64,000 bases of DNA from a bacterium. Its GTDB lineage: Bacteria > Bacillota_I > Bacilli_A > RF39 > UBA660. Each line of letters opens with the position of its first letter. The first letter of the stretch is position 1. Made by a program: the position numbers and the translations under genes. Under the pieces are notes generated by a model. That model was given only the letters and a program-made list of their open reading frames with translations, ran no database searches and was not told where the DNA came from. The stretch spans positions 29,599 to 93,598 of the forward strand of contig SFSZ01000007.1 in the NCBI GenBank assembly GCA_004563275.1, read 5' to 3'. Shown here piece by piece: positions 17,186 to 26,848 of this stretch.

Positions 17186-17965
17186 ATGGAAGTATGTGGA
17201 ATTATATTTAAAGAAAACGGCAAAAATTATTATTTTAATAAAAATAATATTGAAATAAATATAAATGATTACGTAATTGTCGAAACAGAAAAAGGAGAAC
17301 AATTTGGCAAAGTTGCCTTTATTGAACTTGAAAGTAAAGAAACACCACAAAAGAATATTCTTCGAAAAGCTAGTAATGAAGATTATAAAAAGTATCTTAA
17401 ATCTTTAAAAGAAGCAAAAGAAGTACTAGTAGAAGCAAAAAAAATGTCTGACTCACTTGATCTAGAAATGCAATTTGTAGAAGCATCATTTACATTTGAT
17501 CATAAACAATTAATAATAAATTTTATAGCGGATGAAAGAATTGACTTTAGAGAATTAGTTAAACTACTAGCCGCTAAGTATAAAGCAAGAATTGATCTTC
17601 ATCAAATTGGTGTAAGAGATAAAGCTAAAGAAATTGGTGGACTTGGTCCATGTGGAAGACCATTATGTTGCAATTCATTTTTAAATAAATTAGAAACAAT
17701 AACTATTAATATGGCAAAAAATCAAAATATAGCACTTAATCCATCAAAAATAAATGGATCATGTGGAAGATTACTTTGCTGTCTTTCTTATGAAGACGAA
17801 ACATATAGTTGTTGCAAGAAAGAATTACCATCAGTTGGTTCACAAAAAGAATATAATGGTAAAACATATAAAGTTGTTTCCTTAAACATTTTAAAAGGAA
17901 CATACACTTTACAAGTCGACGATGAATTAAAGGAATTTAATCAAGATGGAACCGAATGTTGTTAA
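17186..17965 (+). CDS. yaaT: PSP1-domain protein YaaT (RicT)
   Basis: RicT/YaaT is part of the Y-complex (with YlbF and YmcA), which carries Fe-S clusters and affects RNase Y-dependent mRNA maturation, sporulation and competence in Bacillus. The 259 residues include a PSP1 C-terminal domain and characteristic cysteines: LGPCGRPLCCNSFL near 155 and GSCGRLLCCLSYE near 190, then CC pairs. It overlaps trmN6 by 20 bp. Confidence 0.93.
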   Translation: MEVCGIIFKENGKNYYFNKNNIEININDYVIVETEKGEQFGKVAFIELESKETPQKNILRKASNEDYKKYLKSLKEAKEVLVEAKKMSDSLDLEMQFVEASFTFDHKQLIINFIADERIDFRELVKLLAAKYKARIDLHQIGVRDKAKEIGGLGPCGRPLCCNSFLNKLETITINMAKNQNIALNPSKINGSCGRLLCCLSYEDETYSCCKKELPSVGSQKEYNGKTYKVVSLNILKGTYTLQVDDELKEFNQDGTECC

Positions 17966-18632
17966 TGATTTATTAGATTATGGATATAAAATTGTACAAA
18001 ATCCATCTTTTTTTAAGTTTTCTTTAGACTCTATTTTATTAGCAGATTTTGTAAATATAAACTATACTGATAAAAAATTATTAGATTTATGTACGGGCAA
18101 TGCTCCGTTACCAATTATTTTATCAAAAAAGATTTCATCAATTTCTTGTGTTGAAATTCAAAATGAAGTATACAATCTAGCTAAAGAATCCATAAATATA
18201 AATAATATAACAAATATTTCTTTAATAAACGATGATATTAAAAATTGGCAAAATTATTTTTCTCCATCAACTTTTGACATTATAACTTGCAATCCTCCAT
18301 ATTTTAAATATAATGAGACATCTAATATAAATGATAATATTATTAAATCAATTGCAAGACACGAAATTAAAATCACCTTAGAAGAGATAATTGAGATTTC
18401 TTCAAAATTATTGAAACCAAAAGGAAAATTAAACATAGTATATCGACCTGATCGATTTATAGAATTAGTGAATTATTTAAAAAAATATAATTTTGGAATT
18501 AAAAGAATTGAATGTGCTTATGATGACTTTGATAAAAATTGTTCTATAATATTAGTAGAAGCAATGAAAAATGGTAAAGATGATTTAAAAATCTTACCAC
18601 CATTATTAACAAAAAATTACAGAGGTGAATAG
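17946..18632 (+). CDS. trmN6: tRNA1(Val) A37 N6-methyltransferase-type protein
   Basis: SAM-dependent methyltransferase of the YfiC/YabB group (228 residues). Visible motifs are the SAM loop LLDLCTGNAPLPIIL near 50 and the catalytic NPPY motif (ITCNPPYFK near 115) typical of N6-adenine methylases. It lies directly after yaaT, as yabB does in Bacillus. The overlap of 20 bp with yaaT implies coupled translation. tRNA substrate is by homology. Confidence 0.88.
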   Translation: MEPNVVNDLLDYGYKIVQNPSFFKFSLDSILLADFVNINYTDKKLLDLCTGNAPLPIILSKKISSISCVEIQNEVYNLAKESININNITNISLINDDIKNWQNYFSPSTFDIITCNPPYFKYNETSNINDNIIKSIARHEIKITLEEIIEISSKLLKPKGKLNIVYRPDRFIELVNYLKKYNFGIKRIECAYDDFDKNCSIILVEAMKNGKDDLKILPPLLTKNYRGE

Positions 18633-18636
18633 TAAT

Positions 18637-19182
18637 ATGAAATTAATAGTTGGATTAGGTAATCCTGGAAAAAAATATGAAAATACAAGACACAACATTG
18701 GTTATATGATTATAGATAACTTTGTAAATAGTGATAATTGGAAAAAAGAATCATTAGCATATGTATTAAAACTGACAATTAATAATGAAAACGTATTATT
18801 TATTAAACCAACAACTTATATGAATTTATCTGGTCAAGCTGTCCAATATTATCTAAATTATTATAAAATAGACACAAAAGATTTATTAGTTATTCAAGAT
18901 GATATGGATTTAGATATTGGTAAAGTAAGATTAAAACTTAAAAGTTCTGCCGGTGGTCATAATGGTATTAAAGATATTATTAAAAATATCAAAACAGATG
19001 AATTCTTGAGATTGAAAATTGGTATTTCTAAACCTACAAATGACACAATAGAATTTGTTCTTGGTAAATTTCCTAAATCAGATTTAGAAATATTAAAAAA
19101 TAATATGAATACGTACAACCAAATAATTACTGACTTTATAAATAATACTAAAATAGAAACATTAATGAATAGGTATAATTAA
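18637..19182 (+). CDS. pth: peptidyl-tRNA hydrolase
   Basis: Releases peptides from peptidyl-tRNA dropped by ribosomes. I choose the ATG at 18637 (MKLIVGLGNPGKKYENTRHN) over the GTG at 18625: the family begins with KLIVGLGNPG and an AGAGGTGA Shine-Dalgarno is correctly spaced. The catalytic His is in TRHNIG (about residue 20), with Asn in YMNLSG and the DDMDLDIGKVR and GGHNGIKD blocks intact. 181 residues. mfd follows one base after the stop. Confidence 0.96.
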   Translation: MKLIVGLGNPGKKYENTRHNIGYMIIDNFVNSDNWKKESLAYVLKLTINNENVLFIKPTTYMNLSGQAVQYYLNYYKIDTKDLLVIQDDMDLDIGKVRLKLKSSAGGHNGIKDIIKNIKTDEFLRLKIGISKPTNDTIEFVLGKFPKSDLEILKNNMNTYNQIITDFINNTKIETLMNRYN

Positions 19183-19183
19183 A

Positions 19184-22100
19184 ATGAAATTTTTATCAAA
19201 CATTTTTGATCAATTTAAAACAAATAATATTAGTGGATTAACTGACGAATTAAAGACACTATATATAAATTATTTAAGCAATAAATCAAATAATAACATA
19301 GTTGTTTTAACAAGTTCACTTTTTGAAGCCACTAAATATTATAATAATTTGAAGACATATAAAGACAATGTCTTCCTTTTTCCAATGGATGAATTTTTAA
19401 CATCAGTTGCTATTGCTGTATCTCCAGATTTAAAGATTAAACGTTTAGAAACCTTAAATAAAATAAATGAACCAGGGCAAAAAATAATAATTGCCAATTT
19501 AACTGGTTTTTTACGTTTTGTACCTAATTCTAAAAGTATCGATAAATTAAAGATAGATTTAAAATCAAATACAACTGTAAATAGAGAAAATTTAGAAGAA
19601 TTACTTTATCAATTCGGTTATACAAAAACATCTATTGTAACATCATCAGGTGAATATTCTGTAAGAGGATTTGTTATTGATTTATTTCCGTATAATTGTG
19701 AAAATCCAATCAGAATTGAATTATTTGGCAATGATATCGAAAAAATAAAAGAATTTGATGCCGAAAGTCAGCTTACAATTAAAGAAATTACAAATATTCA
19801 AATTTTACCATATAAAGAAATTTTATCAAACGACAATACTTCTTTATACAATCTATTAGACGATCCAACTGTTATTAAAATTAATCCTGAATTAATTGAA
19901 AAAGCTAATCAAGAATTAGAAGAACAAATCTTTAATTATAAAGTAGAAAAAGAAATTGATTCTAATTACAAATATATGTATAGCTTGTCAGAATTCAACA
20001 TTAAAAACGAAGTTAATTTAGCGTCATTTAATATTTCAGGTTATTTAGATGTTAAATCTCAAACTATAGATAATTTCAAATCAAATTTTGAAAATTTGGA
20101 ATTTTTTATTTCTCATCGCGATTCTCAAAAATCTACACTGTTTGCTATTCAAAATAAAAATTTAAAAGAATATTTAAAGAAAATTTTTAATTTTTCAACT
20201 GGAACAACGTATGAAGCAAATAAACTATATTTTATAAATGAAAGAATAAATCAGGGATTTATTGTTGATAAATATATCGTTATCACAGATTATGACATCG
20301 ATTCAAACAATGAAGCCAACGTCAGATATCATAATCCCGTTAAAATTGGCCGTAAAATAAAAGATTTTAATGATATTAAAATTGGAGATTATGTTGTTCA
20401 TGCTGCCCATGGTATTGGTATCTATGGCGGAGTAATTACATTAAATAAAAATTCTTTCGAAAAAGACTATATTTTAATCAAATATGCTGGAAATGATAAA
20501 GTATATATTCCGGTAGAAAAGATAAATACAATATATAAATATTCAGATGCCGGAAGTACTGCTCCTAAAATTAATCACTTAAATTCTACTTCTTGGGAAA
20601 AAACAAAAAGAGCAGTTAAATCAAAAATTAAAGATATATCTGAAGAATTGTTAAAATTATATGCGGAACGTTCAAAACTAAAAAGTCCAAAATATATTCA
20701 ATATCCTGAAGATTTAATTTTTGCCGATAAGTTTGAATATACCGAAACCCGTGATCAATTGAGATGTATTGATGATATTCTTAATGATTTAAAATCCGAC
20801 AAACCAATGGATAGACTATTATGTGGAGATGTAGGATTTGGTAAAACTGAAGTAGCATTTAGAGCAATATTTAATACAATAATGAATGGTTACCAAGTTG
20901 CGTATCTTTGTCCAACAACAATTTTATCAAAACAACAATACAGCAATGCTCTAAAAAGATTTAAAGATTTTCCAATAAATATTGCGATAACAAATAGATT
21001 TACCACAGCCAAAGAATTTAACAAAATTGTAAATGATCTTAAAGATGGTAAAATAGATTTAATCTTCGGAACTCATAAATTATTTAATGAAAAAATCGAA
21101 TATAAAAAATTAGGATTATTAGTTGTCGATGAAGAACAGAGATTTGGTGTGACCCAAAAAGAAAAAATCAAAGAAATTAGTAAAAACGTAAATGTCTTAA
21201 CATTATCAGCAACACCTATTCCAAGAACACTTAAAATGGCAATGTCAGGTTTAAAAGATCTATCTATATTAGATACAGCACCAGAAGACCGTTATCCAGT
21301 TCAAACCTATGTTGTTGAACAAAATAATGAATTAATTAAAGAAGCAATATACAAAGAATTATCCAGAAATGGACAAGTGTTTTATTTATATAATAATGTA
21401 TCTAAAATAGAACAAGAAGCATCAAAATTGTCAAAATTAGTACCCGATGCCAAAATTTGCTATGCTCATGGTCAAATGAGTAAACAAGAATTAGAAAAAA
21501 TAATTGAAGATTTTATTGATAAAAAATATGATATTTTAGTATGTACAACAATTATAGAAACAGGTATAGATATATCTAACGTAAATACATTAATTATAAT
21601 TGATGCTCAAAATTATGGATTGAGTCAGTTATACCAATTAAGAGGTAGAGTTGGAAGAACTAATAAAATTGCCTATGCATATCTAACATACAATAATTCC
21701 AAGATACTTAATGAAATAGCTGTTAAAAGATTAAATGCTATAAAAGAGTTTACCGAGTTAGGTAGTGGCTATAAAATAGCCATGAGAGATTTATCAATTA
21801 GAGGAGCAGGTGATCTTTTAGGTAGTGAACAAGCCGGATTTATTGATTCAGTTGGAATAGAACTTTATACAAAAATGATTGAAGAAACTTTAAATGAAAT
21901 AAAAGGAATTCCTAAAGTAGAAGACGAAAACGATACATCACTTATAGATATTGATACCCACATTGATGAAACATACGTATCTGATGAAAGCGTAAGAATA
22001 GAAATACATCAGTTAATAAACTCAATAAAAGACTATACAACATTAACCAAAATTAAAGCTGAAATAGAAGACAGATTTGGTAAAATCAATGATAAACTTG

Positions 22101-22384
22101 AAATATATATGTACGAAGAATGGTTCGAAAAATTAGCTTTTCAATTAAAAATTAAGAATATTATACAAACCAAAACTTACATAGAATTTTCATTACCAGA
22201 AGATATATCTTCAAAAATCAATGGAGAAAAATTATTCTTAAAATTATATAATATTAATCCAAAATTTAAACTAAAATACATGGCAAAAAGAATAATTATT
22301 AATTTGCCAATAATTAACTTAGAAAAACATTACATCTATTATTTAGTTGATCTTTTACAAGAAATCATATCTGATATGGAATAA
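19184..22384 (+). CDS. mfd: transcription-repair coupling factor Mfd
   Basis: Displaces stalled RNA polymerase and recruits UvrA. The 1066 residues comprise the UvrB-like N-terminal domains, the RNAP-interaction (CarD-like) domain with DYVVHAAHGIGIYGG near 403, the RecG-like motor with Walker A CGDVGFGKTEVA near 550 and DEEQRFGV near 650, and the C-terminal TRCF domain. It is slightly short of the usual 1150, mainly in the N-terminal domains. Confidence 0.97.
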   Translation: MKFLSNIFDQFKTNNISGLTDELKTLYINYLSNKSNNNIVVLTSSLFEATKYYNNLKTYKDNVFLFPMDEFLTSVAIAVSPDLKIKRLETLNKINEPGQKIIIANLTGFLRFVPNSKSIDKLKIDLKSNTTVNRENLEELLYQFGYTKTSIVTSSGEYSVRGFVIDLFPYNCENPIRIELFGNDIEKIKEFDAESQLTIKEITNIQILPYKEILSNDNTSLYNLLDDPTVIKINPELIEKANQELEEQIFNYKVEKEIDSNYKYMYSLSEFNIKNEVNLASFNISGYLDVKSQTIDNFKSNFENLEFFISHRDSQKSTLFAIQNKNLKEYLKKIFNFSTGTTYEANKLYFINERINQGFIVDKYIVITDYDIDSNNEANVRYHNPVKIGRKIKDFNDIKIGDYVVHAAHGIGIYGGVITLNKNSFEKDYILIKYAGNDKVYIPVEKINTIYKYSDAGSTAPKINHLNSTSWEKTKRAVKSKIKDISEELLKLYAERSKLKSPKYIQYPEDLIFADKFEYTETRDQLRCIDDILNDLKSDKPMDRLLCGDVGFGKTEVAFRAIFNTIMNGYQVAYLCPTTILSKQQYSNALKRFKDFPINIAITNRFTTAKEFNKIVNDLKDGKIDLIFGTHKLFNEKIEYKKLGLLVVDEEQRFGVTQKEKIKEISKNVNVLTLSATPIPRTLKMAMSGLKDLSILDTAPEDRYPVQTYVVEQNNELIKEAIYKELSRNGQVFYLYNNVSKIEQEASKLSKLVPDAKICYAHGQMSKQELEKIIEDFIDKKYDILVCTTIIETGIDISNVNTLIIIDAQNYGLSQLYQLRGRVGRTNKIAYAYLTYNNSKILNEIAVKRLNAIKEFTELGSGYKIAMRDLSIRGAGDLLGSEQAGFIDSVGIELYTKMIEETLNEIKGIPKVEDENDTSLIDIDTHIDETYVSDESVRIEIHQLINSIKDYTTLTKIKAEIEDRFGKINDKLEIYMYEEWFEKLAFQLKIKNIIQTKTYIEFSLPEDISSKINGEKLFLKLYNINPKFKLKYMAKRIIINLPIINLEKHYIYYLVDLLQEIISDME

Positions 22385-22422
22385 AAAGAAAATTATTTTC
22401 CACACTATATTTAGTGGTATAT

Positions 22423-22827
22423 GTGAAAACAAATAATTATATAAGAAAAATAGATGAATTAGGAAGAATAGTAATTCCTAAAGAAGTAAGACACAAGTTA
22501 AAAATACAAGAAAATGAAAATATAATGATTACTTCCGACGATTCAAAAATACTTATATCTAAATATTCATATTTAGAAAATTATTACAATTACATCAAGT
22601 CAATCGCGGAATATATAAATGAAATATATAAGTACGGAATAGAAATAACTGATCGAAACAAAACGATTATTTCTATAAGTCCAAGTAATCATTTTATTGA
22701 AAATGAAATAATAATGAATTCAATTGAAATTGGCAAAGTTAAAATATATATAGACAATAATGATGAAAATCAAAAATTTCTTAAATTAATTTCTCGAATA
22801 ATATCTTCTTATTTTGATTATTCTTGA
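22423..22827 (+). CDS. AbrB/SpoVT-type transcriptional regulator
   Basis: The N-terminus (VKTNNYIRKIDELGRIVIPKEVR...) is a swapped-hairpin AbrB DNA-binding domain of the SpoVT kind. The GTG at 22423 puts eight residues before RKIDELGR, as in SpoVT; an upstream GTG at 22414 is possible. About 85 residues follow, in place of the 120-residue GAF domain of true SpoVT, so the sensor part is reduced. SpoVT is encoded after mfd in Bacillus too, and controls late forespore genes. Shine-Dalgarno is weak. Confidence 0.8.
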   Translation: MKTNNYIRKIDELGRIVIPKEVRHKLKIQENENIMITSDDSKILISKYSYLENYYNYIKSIAEYINEIYKYGIEITDRNKTIISISPSNHFIENEIIMNSIEIGKVKIYIDNNDENQKFLKLISRIISSYFDYS

Positions 22828-22852
22828 TAAAATCAACATATTATGTTAGAAT
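22824..22852 (+). promoter_or_regulatory. promoter of the T-box/metG transcript
   Basis: TTGATA (22824-22829), 17 bp, TAGAAT (22847-22852). The -35 overlaps the stop codon of the upstream regulator. Confidence 0.65.
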
Positions 22853-22858
22853 GAACTA

Positions 22859-23057
22859 TATTGAACGAAGAAGGAAAGAGTAATTATTTAGTAAATACAA
22901 AGAGAGTTCTTGCTTGGTGAAAGAGAATTATTTATTTATAATGAACATGGTTCTGGAGTTCAAACGTAATAATCGCGTTAAGATATAAGTGCATGAAATT
23001 CATGAATTAAGGTGGTACCACGGCATTAAGGTCGTCCTTTAGTTTATGAATTTTTTT
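22859..23057 (+). promoter_or_regulatory. T-box riboswitch (tRNA-Met sensing) upstream of metG
   Basis: It reads the charging state of a tRNA and controls transcription termination. It has a stem I region with AAGAGAGTTCTTGCTTGGTGAAAG, a candidate Met specifier ATG at 22947-22949 (another ATG at 22941), and the T-box AAGGTGGTACCACGG at 23009-23023, whose TGGT pairs with the tRNA acceptor end. The terminator stem is AATTCATGAATTAAGG (from 22999) against CCTTTAGTTTATGAATT, followed by T8. The Met assignment rests on the specifier and on metG directly downstream. Confidence 0.93.
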
Positions 23058-23077
23058 TATTAGAAAGGAAAAACAAA

Positions 23078-24607
23078 ATGGAAAAGAAAAAATATTATTT
23101 AACAACCCCAATTTATTATCCAAGTGCTAATTTTCATATTGGTCATTGCTATACAACAATAATTGCCGATGCCATAGCAAGATTCAAAAGATTAGAAGGA
23201 TATGATGTCTTTTTTCAAACAGGAACAGATGAACATGGTCAAAAGATTGAATTAAAGGCAAAAGAAGCTGGTAAGACACCTAAAGAATATGTAGATGAAA
23301 TAGTTGACAATGCAAAAGAATTATGGAAATCTTTAGGAATTAGTTATGATTATTTCATCAGAACAACAGACAAAGATCATAAAGCCGCTGTTCAAAAAAT
23401 ATTTAAAAAATTATATGATCAAGGCGATATCTATAAAGGTGAATATAAAGGATTATATTGTACTCCTTGTGAATCTTTCTGGACTGAAACCCAACTTGTA
23501 GATGGTATGTGTCCTGATTGTGGTAGAGAAGTAAAAGAAGTTTCAGAAGAAGCATATTTCTTTAAACTATCAAAATACCAACAAAACTTAGAAAACTTCC
23601 TAGAACAACATCCAGATTTTATTCAACCAACATCTAGAAAAAATGAAATGATAAATAACTTTATTAAGCCGGGTTTAGAAGATTTATGTGTTTCAAGAAC
23701 TTCATTCAAATGGGGTATACCAGTAGATTTTGACCCTAATCATGTAGTTTATGTTTGGATTGATGCTTTAACTAACTATATTACATCACTAGGATACATG
23801 AGTGACGATGATACCAAGTTCAAAAAATATTGGCCAGCAGATTTACACTTAGTAGGAAAAGAAATAATCAGATTTCACACTATTATTTGGCCATGTCTTT
23901 TAATGGCACTAGGATTAGAATTACCTAAAAAAGTATTTGGTCATGGATGGTTAATTATTAATGGCGGCAAAATCTCTAAATCCTTAGGAAACTATAAAGA
24001 TCCAAGAGAATATATTGAAGATTATGGGGTAGATGCAGTAAGATACTATGCTTTAAGAGAAGTTCCTTTTGGAAACGATGGTAACTTTTCTGAAGAATTA
24101 TTAATAGCTAGAACCAACTCTGATTTAGCTAATAACTATGGTAATCTACTAAATAGAACAATCTCAATGTTAAATAAATATTTTGATGGTGTAGTTCAAC
24201 CAAATAGTAAACCAGAAAAAATCGATGAAGATTTAATAAATTCAATTAATAAATTACCAAAAATCGTAACTAGAAAAATGAATGAATTAAAAGTAAATGA
24301 AGCAATTATTGAAATAATGGATTTACTATCAAAATGTAATAAATACATTGATGATACAACACCTTGGACCCTAGCAAAAGATGAAACAAAAAAAGAAAGA
24401 TTAGGAACCGTGTTATACAATCTATTAGAAGGATTAAGAATTTCTTCTATATTATTAAAGGCATATATTCCAACATCTGCTAAAAAAGCCTTAAAACAAA
24501 TTAATACTGAATTTACTACATTCGATGATTTAACATATGGCAAATTATTACCAGGAGTAAAAGTAAACTCTCCAGAAGTATTATTTGCCAGAATAGAAAC
24601 TAAATAA
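23078..24607 (+). CDS. metG: methionyl-tRNA synthetase, without C-terminal tRNA-binding domain
   Basis: Charges tRNA-Met. The 509 residues have the HIGH signature as NFHIGHCYTT near 18, the connective-peptide zinc site CTPC...CPDC (about 128-148), and the KMSKS motif as KISKSLGN near 297. The anticodon-binding helical domain is complete, but the EMAP/Trbp111-like C-terminal domain of many MetRS is absent; a free-standing one is encoded at 63166. AGAAAGGA Shine-Dalgarno; regulated by the T-box. Confidence 0.97.
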   Translation: MEKKKYYLTTPIYYPSANFHIGHCYTTIIADAIARFKRLEGYDVFFQTGTDEHGQKIELKAKEAGKTPKEYVDEIVDNAKELWKSLGISYDYFIRTTDKDHKAAVQKIFKKLYDQGDIYKGEYKGLYCTPCESFWTETQLVDGMCPDCGREVKEVSEEAYFFKLSKYQQNLENFLEQHPDFIQPTSRKNEMINNFIKPGLEDLCVSRTSFKWGIPVDFDPNHVVYVWIDALTNYITSLGYMSDDDTKFKKYWPADLHLVGKEIIRFHTIIWPCLLMALGLELPKKVFGHGWLIINGGKISKSLGNYKDPREYIEDYGVDAVRYYALREVPFGNDGNFSEELLIARTNSDLANNYGNLLNRTISMLNKYFDGVVQPNSKPEKIDEDLINSINKLPKIVTRKMNELKVNEAIIEIMDLLSKCNKYIDDTTPWTLAKDETKKERLGTVLYNLLEGLRISSILLKAYIPTSAKKALKQINTEFTTFDDLTYGKLLPGVKVNSPEVLFARIETK

Positions 24608-24636
24608 AAGTATCTTGTTATAAGATGCTTTTTAAT
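24607..24636 (+). terminator. terminator after metG
   Basis: AAGTATCTT, loop and AAGATGCTT with a following T-run, immediately after the stop. Confidence 0.75.
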
Positions 24637-24661
24637 TTATACTAAAATTAGGTGATGTTAA

Positions 24662-25420
24662 ATGTTAACAGATACACATTGTCATATTCTTTCTACAGAA
24701 TATTATAATCCTCAATCAATAATTAATAATTTGTCATCTTCGAATATAAAAAGAATAATTATAAATGGATACAATCAAATAAGTAACGAAGAAGTTTTAA
24801 AACTCATAAATAATCAAAATGTTTATGGAGCCTTAGGAATTCATCCTGATAATATAAGTTTAAATTTAGATAAAGAATTAGATTATATTACCCAAAACAT
24901 CAATACTAAAGGTATAATTGCTATCGGAGAAATAGGTTTAGACTATTATCATAATGACCAAAACAAAGAAGAACAAATTAAATTATTAGATTACTTTTTA
25001 ACTTTAGCAGAAAATAATAATTTACCAGTAATAATTCACAATCGTAATGCTACTGACGATTTACTTAAGATATTAAAACGACATCATAATAAAGGAATAA
25101 TTCATTGTTTTTCTGGCAGTATTGAAACAGCAACAGAATTTATAAAACTGGGATTCAAATTAGGAATAGGTGGAGTAGTAACATTTAAAAATTCTAATTT
25201 GCCGCAAACCTTATCTAAAATCAACATAGAAAACATTCTTTTAGAAACCGATTCACCTTATTTATCTCCAGCACCATTGAGGGGAACCATAAATGAACCT
25301 TTGAATTTAAATATAATCGAAAAGAAAATATGTGAAATATATAGTTTATCTCCTGAAAAAGTTGAAAACATCTTAGAATCAAATTTCAATGATATTTTTG
25401 ACATAAAAAACCAAACATGA
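24662..25420 (+). CDS. tatD: TatD family metal-dependent DNase
   Basis: TIM-barrel hydrolase. Metal ligands are visible in the N-terminal DTHCH, GEIGLDYYH near 93, IIHNRNA near 123, CFSG and the C-terminal ETDSPYLSP. 252 residues. It lies after metG as in Bacillus. It ends in TGA. Confidence 0.94.
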   Translation: MLTDTHCHILSTEYYNPQSIINNLSSSNIKRIIINGYNQISNEEVLKLINNQNVYGALGIHPDNISLNLDKELDYITQNINTKGIIAIGEIGLDYYHNDQNKEEQIKLLDYFLTLAENNNLPVIIHNRNATDDLLKILKRHHNKGIIHCFSGSIETATEFIKLGFKLGIGGVVTFKNSNLPQTLSKINIENILLETDSPYLSPAPLRGTINEPLNLNIIEKKICEIYSLSPEKVENILESNFNDIFDIKNQT

Positions 25421-25450
25421 TACAATGAAAAAAGATATGGAGCATAAGTT

Positions 25451-25978
25451 ATGAAAAGAAAAATTTTCAAATATATTAGACTATTTATTATAACAATAAC
25501 AATTTTATCTTTTCCATCAGTTTGTATTCCACAATCTGAATTAAAAAGTACAAACGACAATTTAAATAAAACCCTTGATTTACATGCAATGTCAGTTAAA
25601 ATTGAAGAAATTCAAAAAAATGATTTATATGCTCCTAAAGATACATATAATGGAGTTTTAACTGGTTATGCAGCTGATTGTCCATTATGTGGTGGTACAT
25701 TAGGATGCACTGGACAAAATGTTTTAACAGATAGAATTACTACCTATAATGATAAAGATTATGGTACAGTTAGAATCGTCGCTTCATCAAGAAGCCTTCC
25801 ATGTGGTTCAATAGTTCAATTTAATTTAAACAATGCACCAGTTACGGCTATTGTTCTAGATAGAGGCGTAACCGGAACGGCGTTAGATTTACTAGTGGCA
25901 TCACAACAAGAAGCATTAACATCAGTTGGTAGAAGAGACATATCATACAATATTTTAAGATTCGGATATACAAGATAG
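25451..25978 (+). CDS. secreted 3D-domain protein (YabE/YuiC-like, probable murein-active)
   Basis: The 175 residues begin with a signal peptide or anchor (KRKIFKYIRLFIITITIL). The C-terminal half (from about 70) is a 3D domain, related to lytic transglycosylase double-psi barrels: GYAADCPLCGGTLGCTG, then SLPCGSIV, and the three-Asp region VLDRG...LDLL. It occupies the place of yabE/rpfB in Bacillus but lacks the G5 domain. Role in spore or vegetative wall turnover is inference. Cysteine pairs suggest disulphides or metal binding. Confidence 0.82.
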   Translation: MKRKIFKYIRLFIITITILSFPSVCIPQSELKSTNDNLNKTLDLHAMSVKIEEIQKNDLYAPKDTYNGVLTGYAADCPLCGGTLGCTGQNVLTDRITTYNDKDYGTVRIVASSRSLPCGSIVQFNLNNAPVTAIVLDRGVTGTALDLLVASQQEALTSVGRRDISYNILRFGYTR

Positions 25979-25997
25979 TTTAAACTATCTTTTTTTT
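25973..25997 (+). terminator. terminator overlapping the stop of the 3D-domain gene
   Basis: Perfect palindrome AGATAGTTTAAACTATCT followed by T7; the stop codon is inside the stem. Confidence 0.8.
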
Positions 25998-26022
25998 ATG
26001 ATAAACTATTAATGTGATTAAT

Positions 26023-26805
26023 ATGAAAGAACACATTTTTAAAAAGAAATATGGACAAAATTTTTTAAATGATCAAGGCATATTACAAAAAATATATACA
26101 TCAATAAGTCCTAATCCAAATGATTTAATTATTGAAGTAGGACCCGGAAGTGGTAATTTAACAAAATGGCTTCAAAAATATAATTGTAATATTATCTGTT
26201 ATGAAATAGATAAATCTCTTCAAGAACAATTAGAATCCATTAAAAATGAGAAAACCCAAATATTCTTTAAAGACTTTTTAGAAGCTGATTTAACAGCTGA
26301 TTTATCTACCATCAAATATGAAAATCTATATGTAATAGCTAACATCCCATATTATATAACCACTCCGATTATAAAAAAGATTACTTTTGCTAATATAAAT
26401 CCTCAAGGGCTAGTATTAATGGTTCAAAAAGAAGTAGCAGATCGATTATCAGCTAAGCCTAAAACAAAGGATTATGGATATATCACCGTACTTCTTAATT
26501 ATTTTTATGACATAAAAAAATTATTTAATGTAAGTAAAAATTGTTTTTATCCAAGACCCAATGTTGACAGTGCAATTATTAAATTAACTCCAAATAATAA
26601 AGAGAAAACAGATTTTAATATTTTTAATAACTTAATTGAATCAGCATTCCAATTTAAAAGAAAAAATTTAAGAAATAATTTAAAAACCTTTAATTTAGAT
26701 ATAATCTCTCCGGTATTAGAAGCCAATGGCTATTCTCTAAATAATCGTGCTGAAGAAATACCAATAGAAGTATATATTGAAATATCAAATAAACTAAAGC
26801 AATAA
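26023..26805 (+). CDS. rsmA: 16S rRNA dimethyladenosine transferase RsmA/KsgA
   Basis: Dimethylates two adenosines in helix 45 of 16S rRNA. The 260 residues have the KKKYGQNFLND start, SAM loop EVGPGSGNLT near 38, and catalytic NIPYYITTP near 105. I take the ATG at 26023; a GTG nine bases earlier is also possible. Conserved order tatD-yabE-ksgA-yabG, with the RNase M5 gene (rnmV) missing between. Confidence 0.96.
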   Translation: MKEHIFKKKYGQNFLNDQGILQKIYTSISPNPNDLIIEVGPGSGNLTKWLQKYNCNIICYEIDKSLQEQLESIKNEKTQIFFKDFLEADLTADLSTIKYENLYVIANIPYYITTPIIKKITFANINPQGLVLMVQKEVADRLSAKPKTKDYGYITVLLNYFYDIKKLFNVSKNCFYPRPNVDSAIIKLTPNNKEKTDFNIFNNLIESAFQFKRKNLRNNLKTFNLDIISPVLEANGYSLNNRAEEIPIEVYIEISNKLKQ

Positions 26806-26821
26806 TATTTGCTTTTTTTTT
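26798..26821 (+). terminator. terminator after rsmA
   Basis: AAGCAA, loop and TTGCTT followed by T8; overlaps the stop codon. Confidence 0.8.
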
Positions 26822-26848
26822 GCATAAATATTAATTAAGGTGGTAACT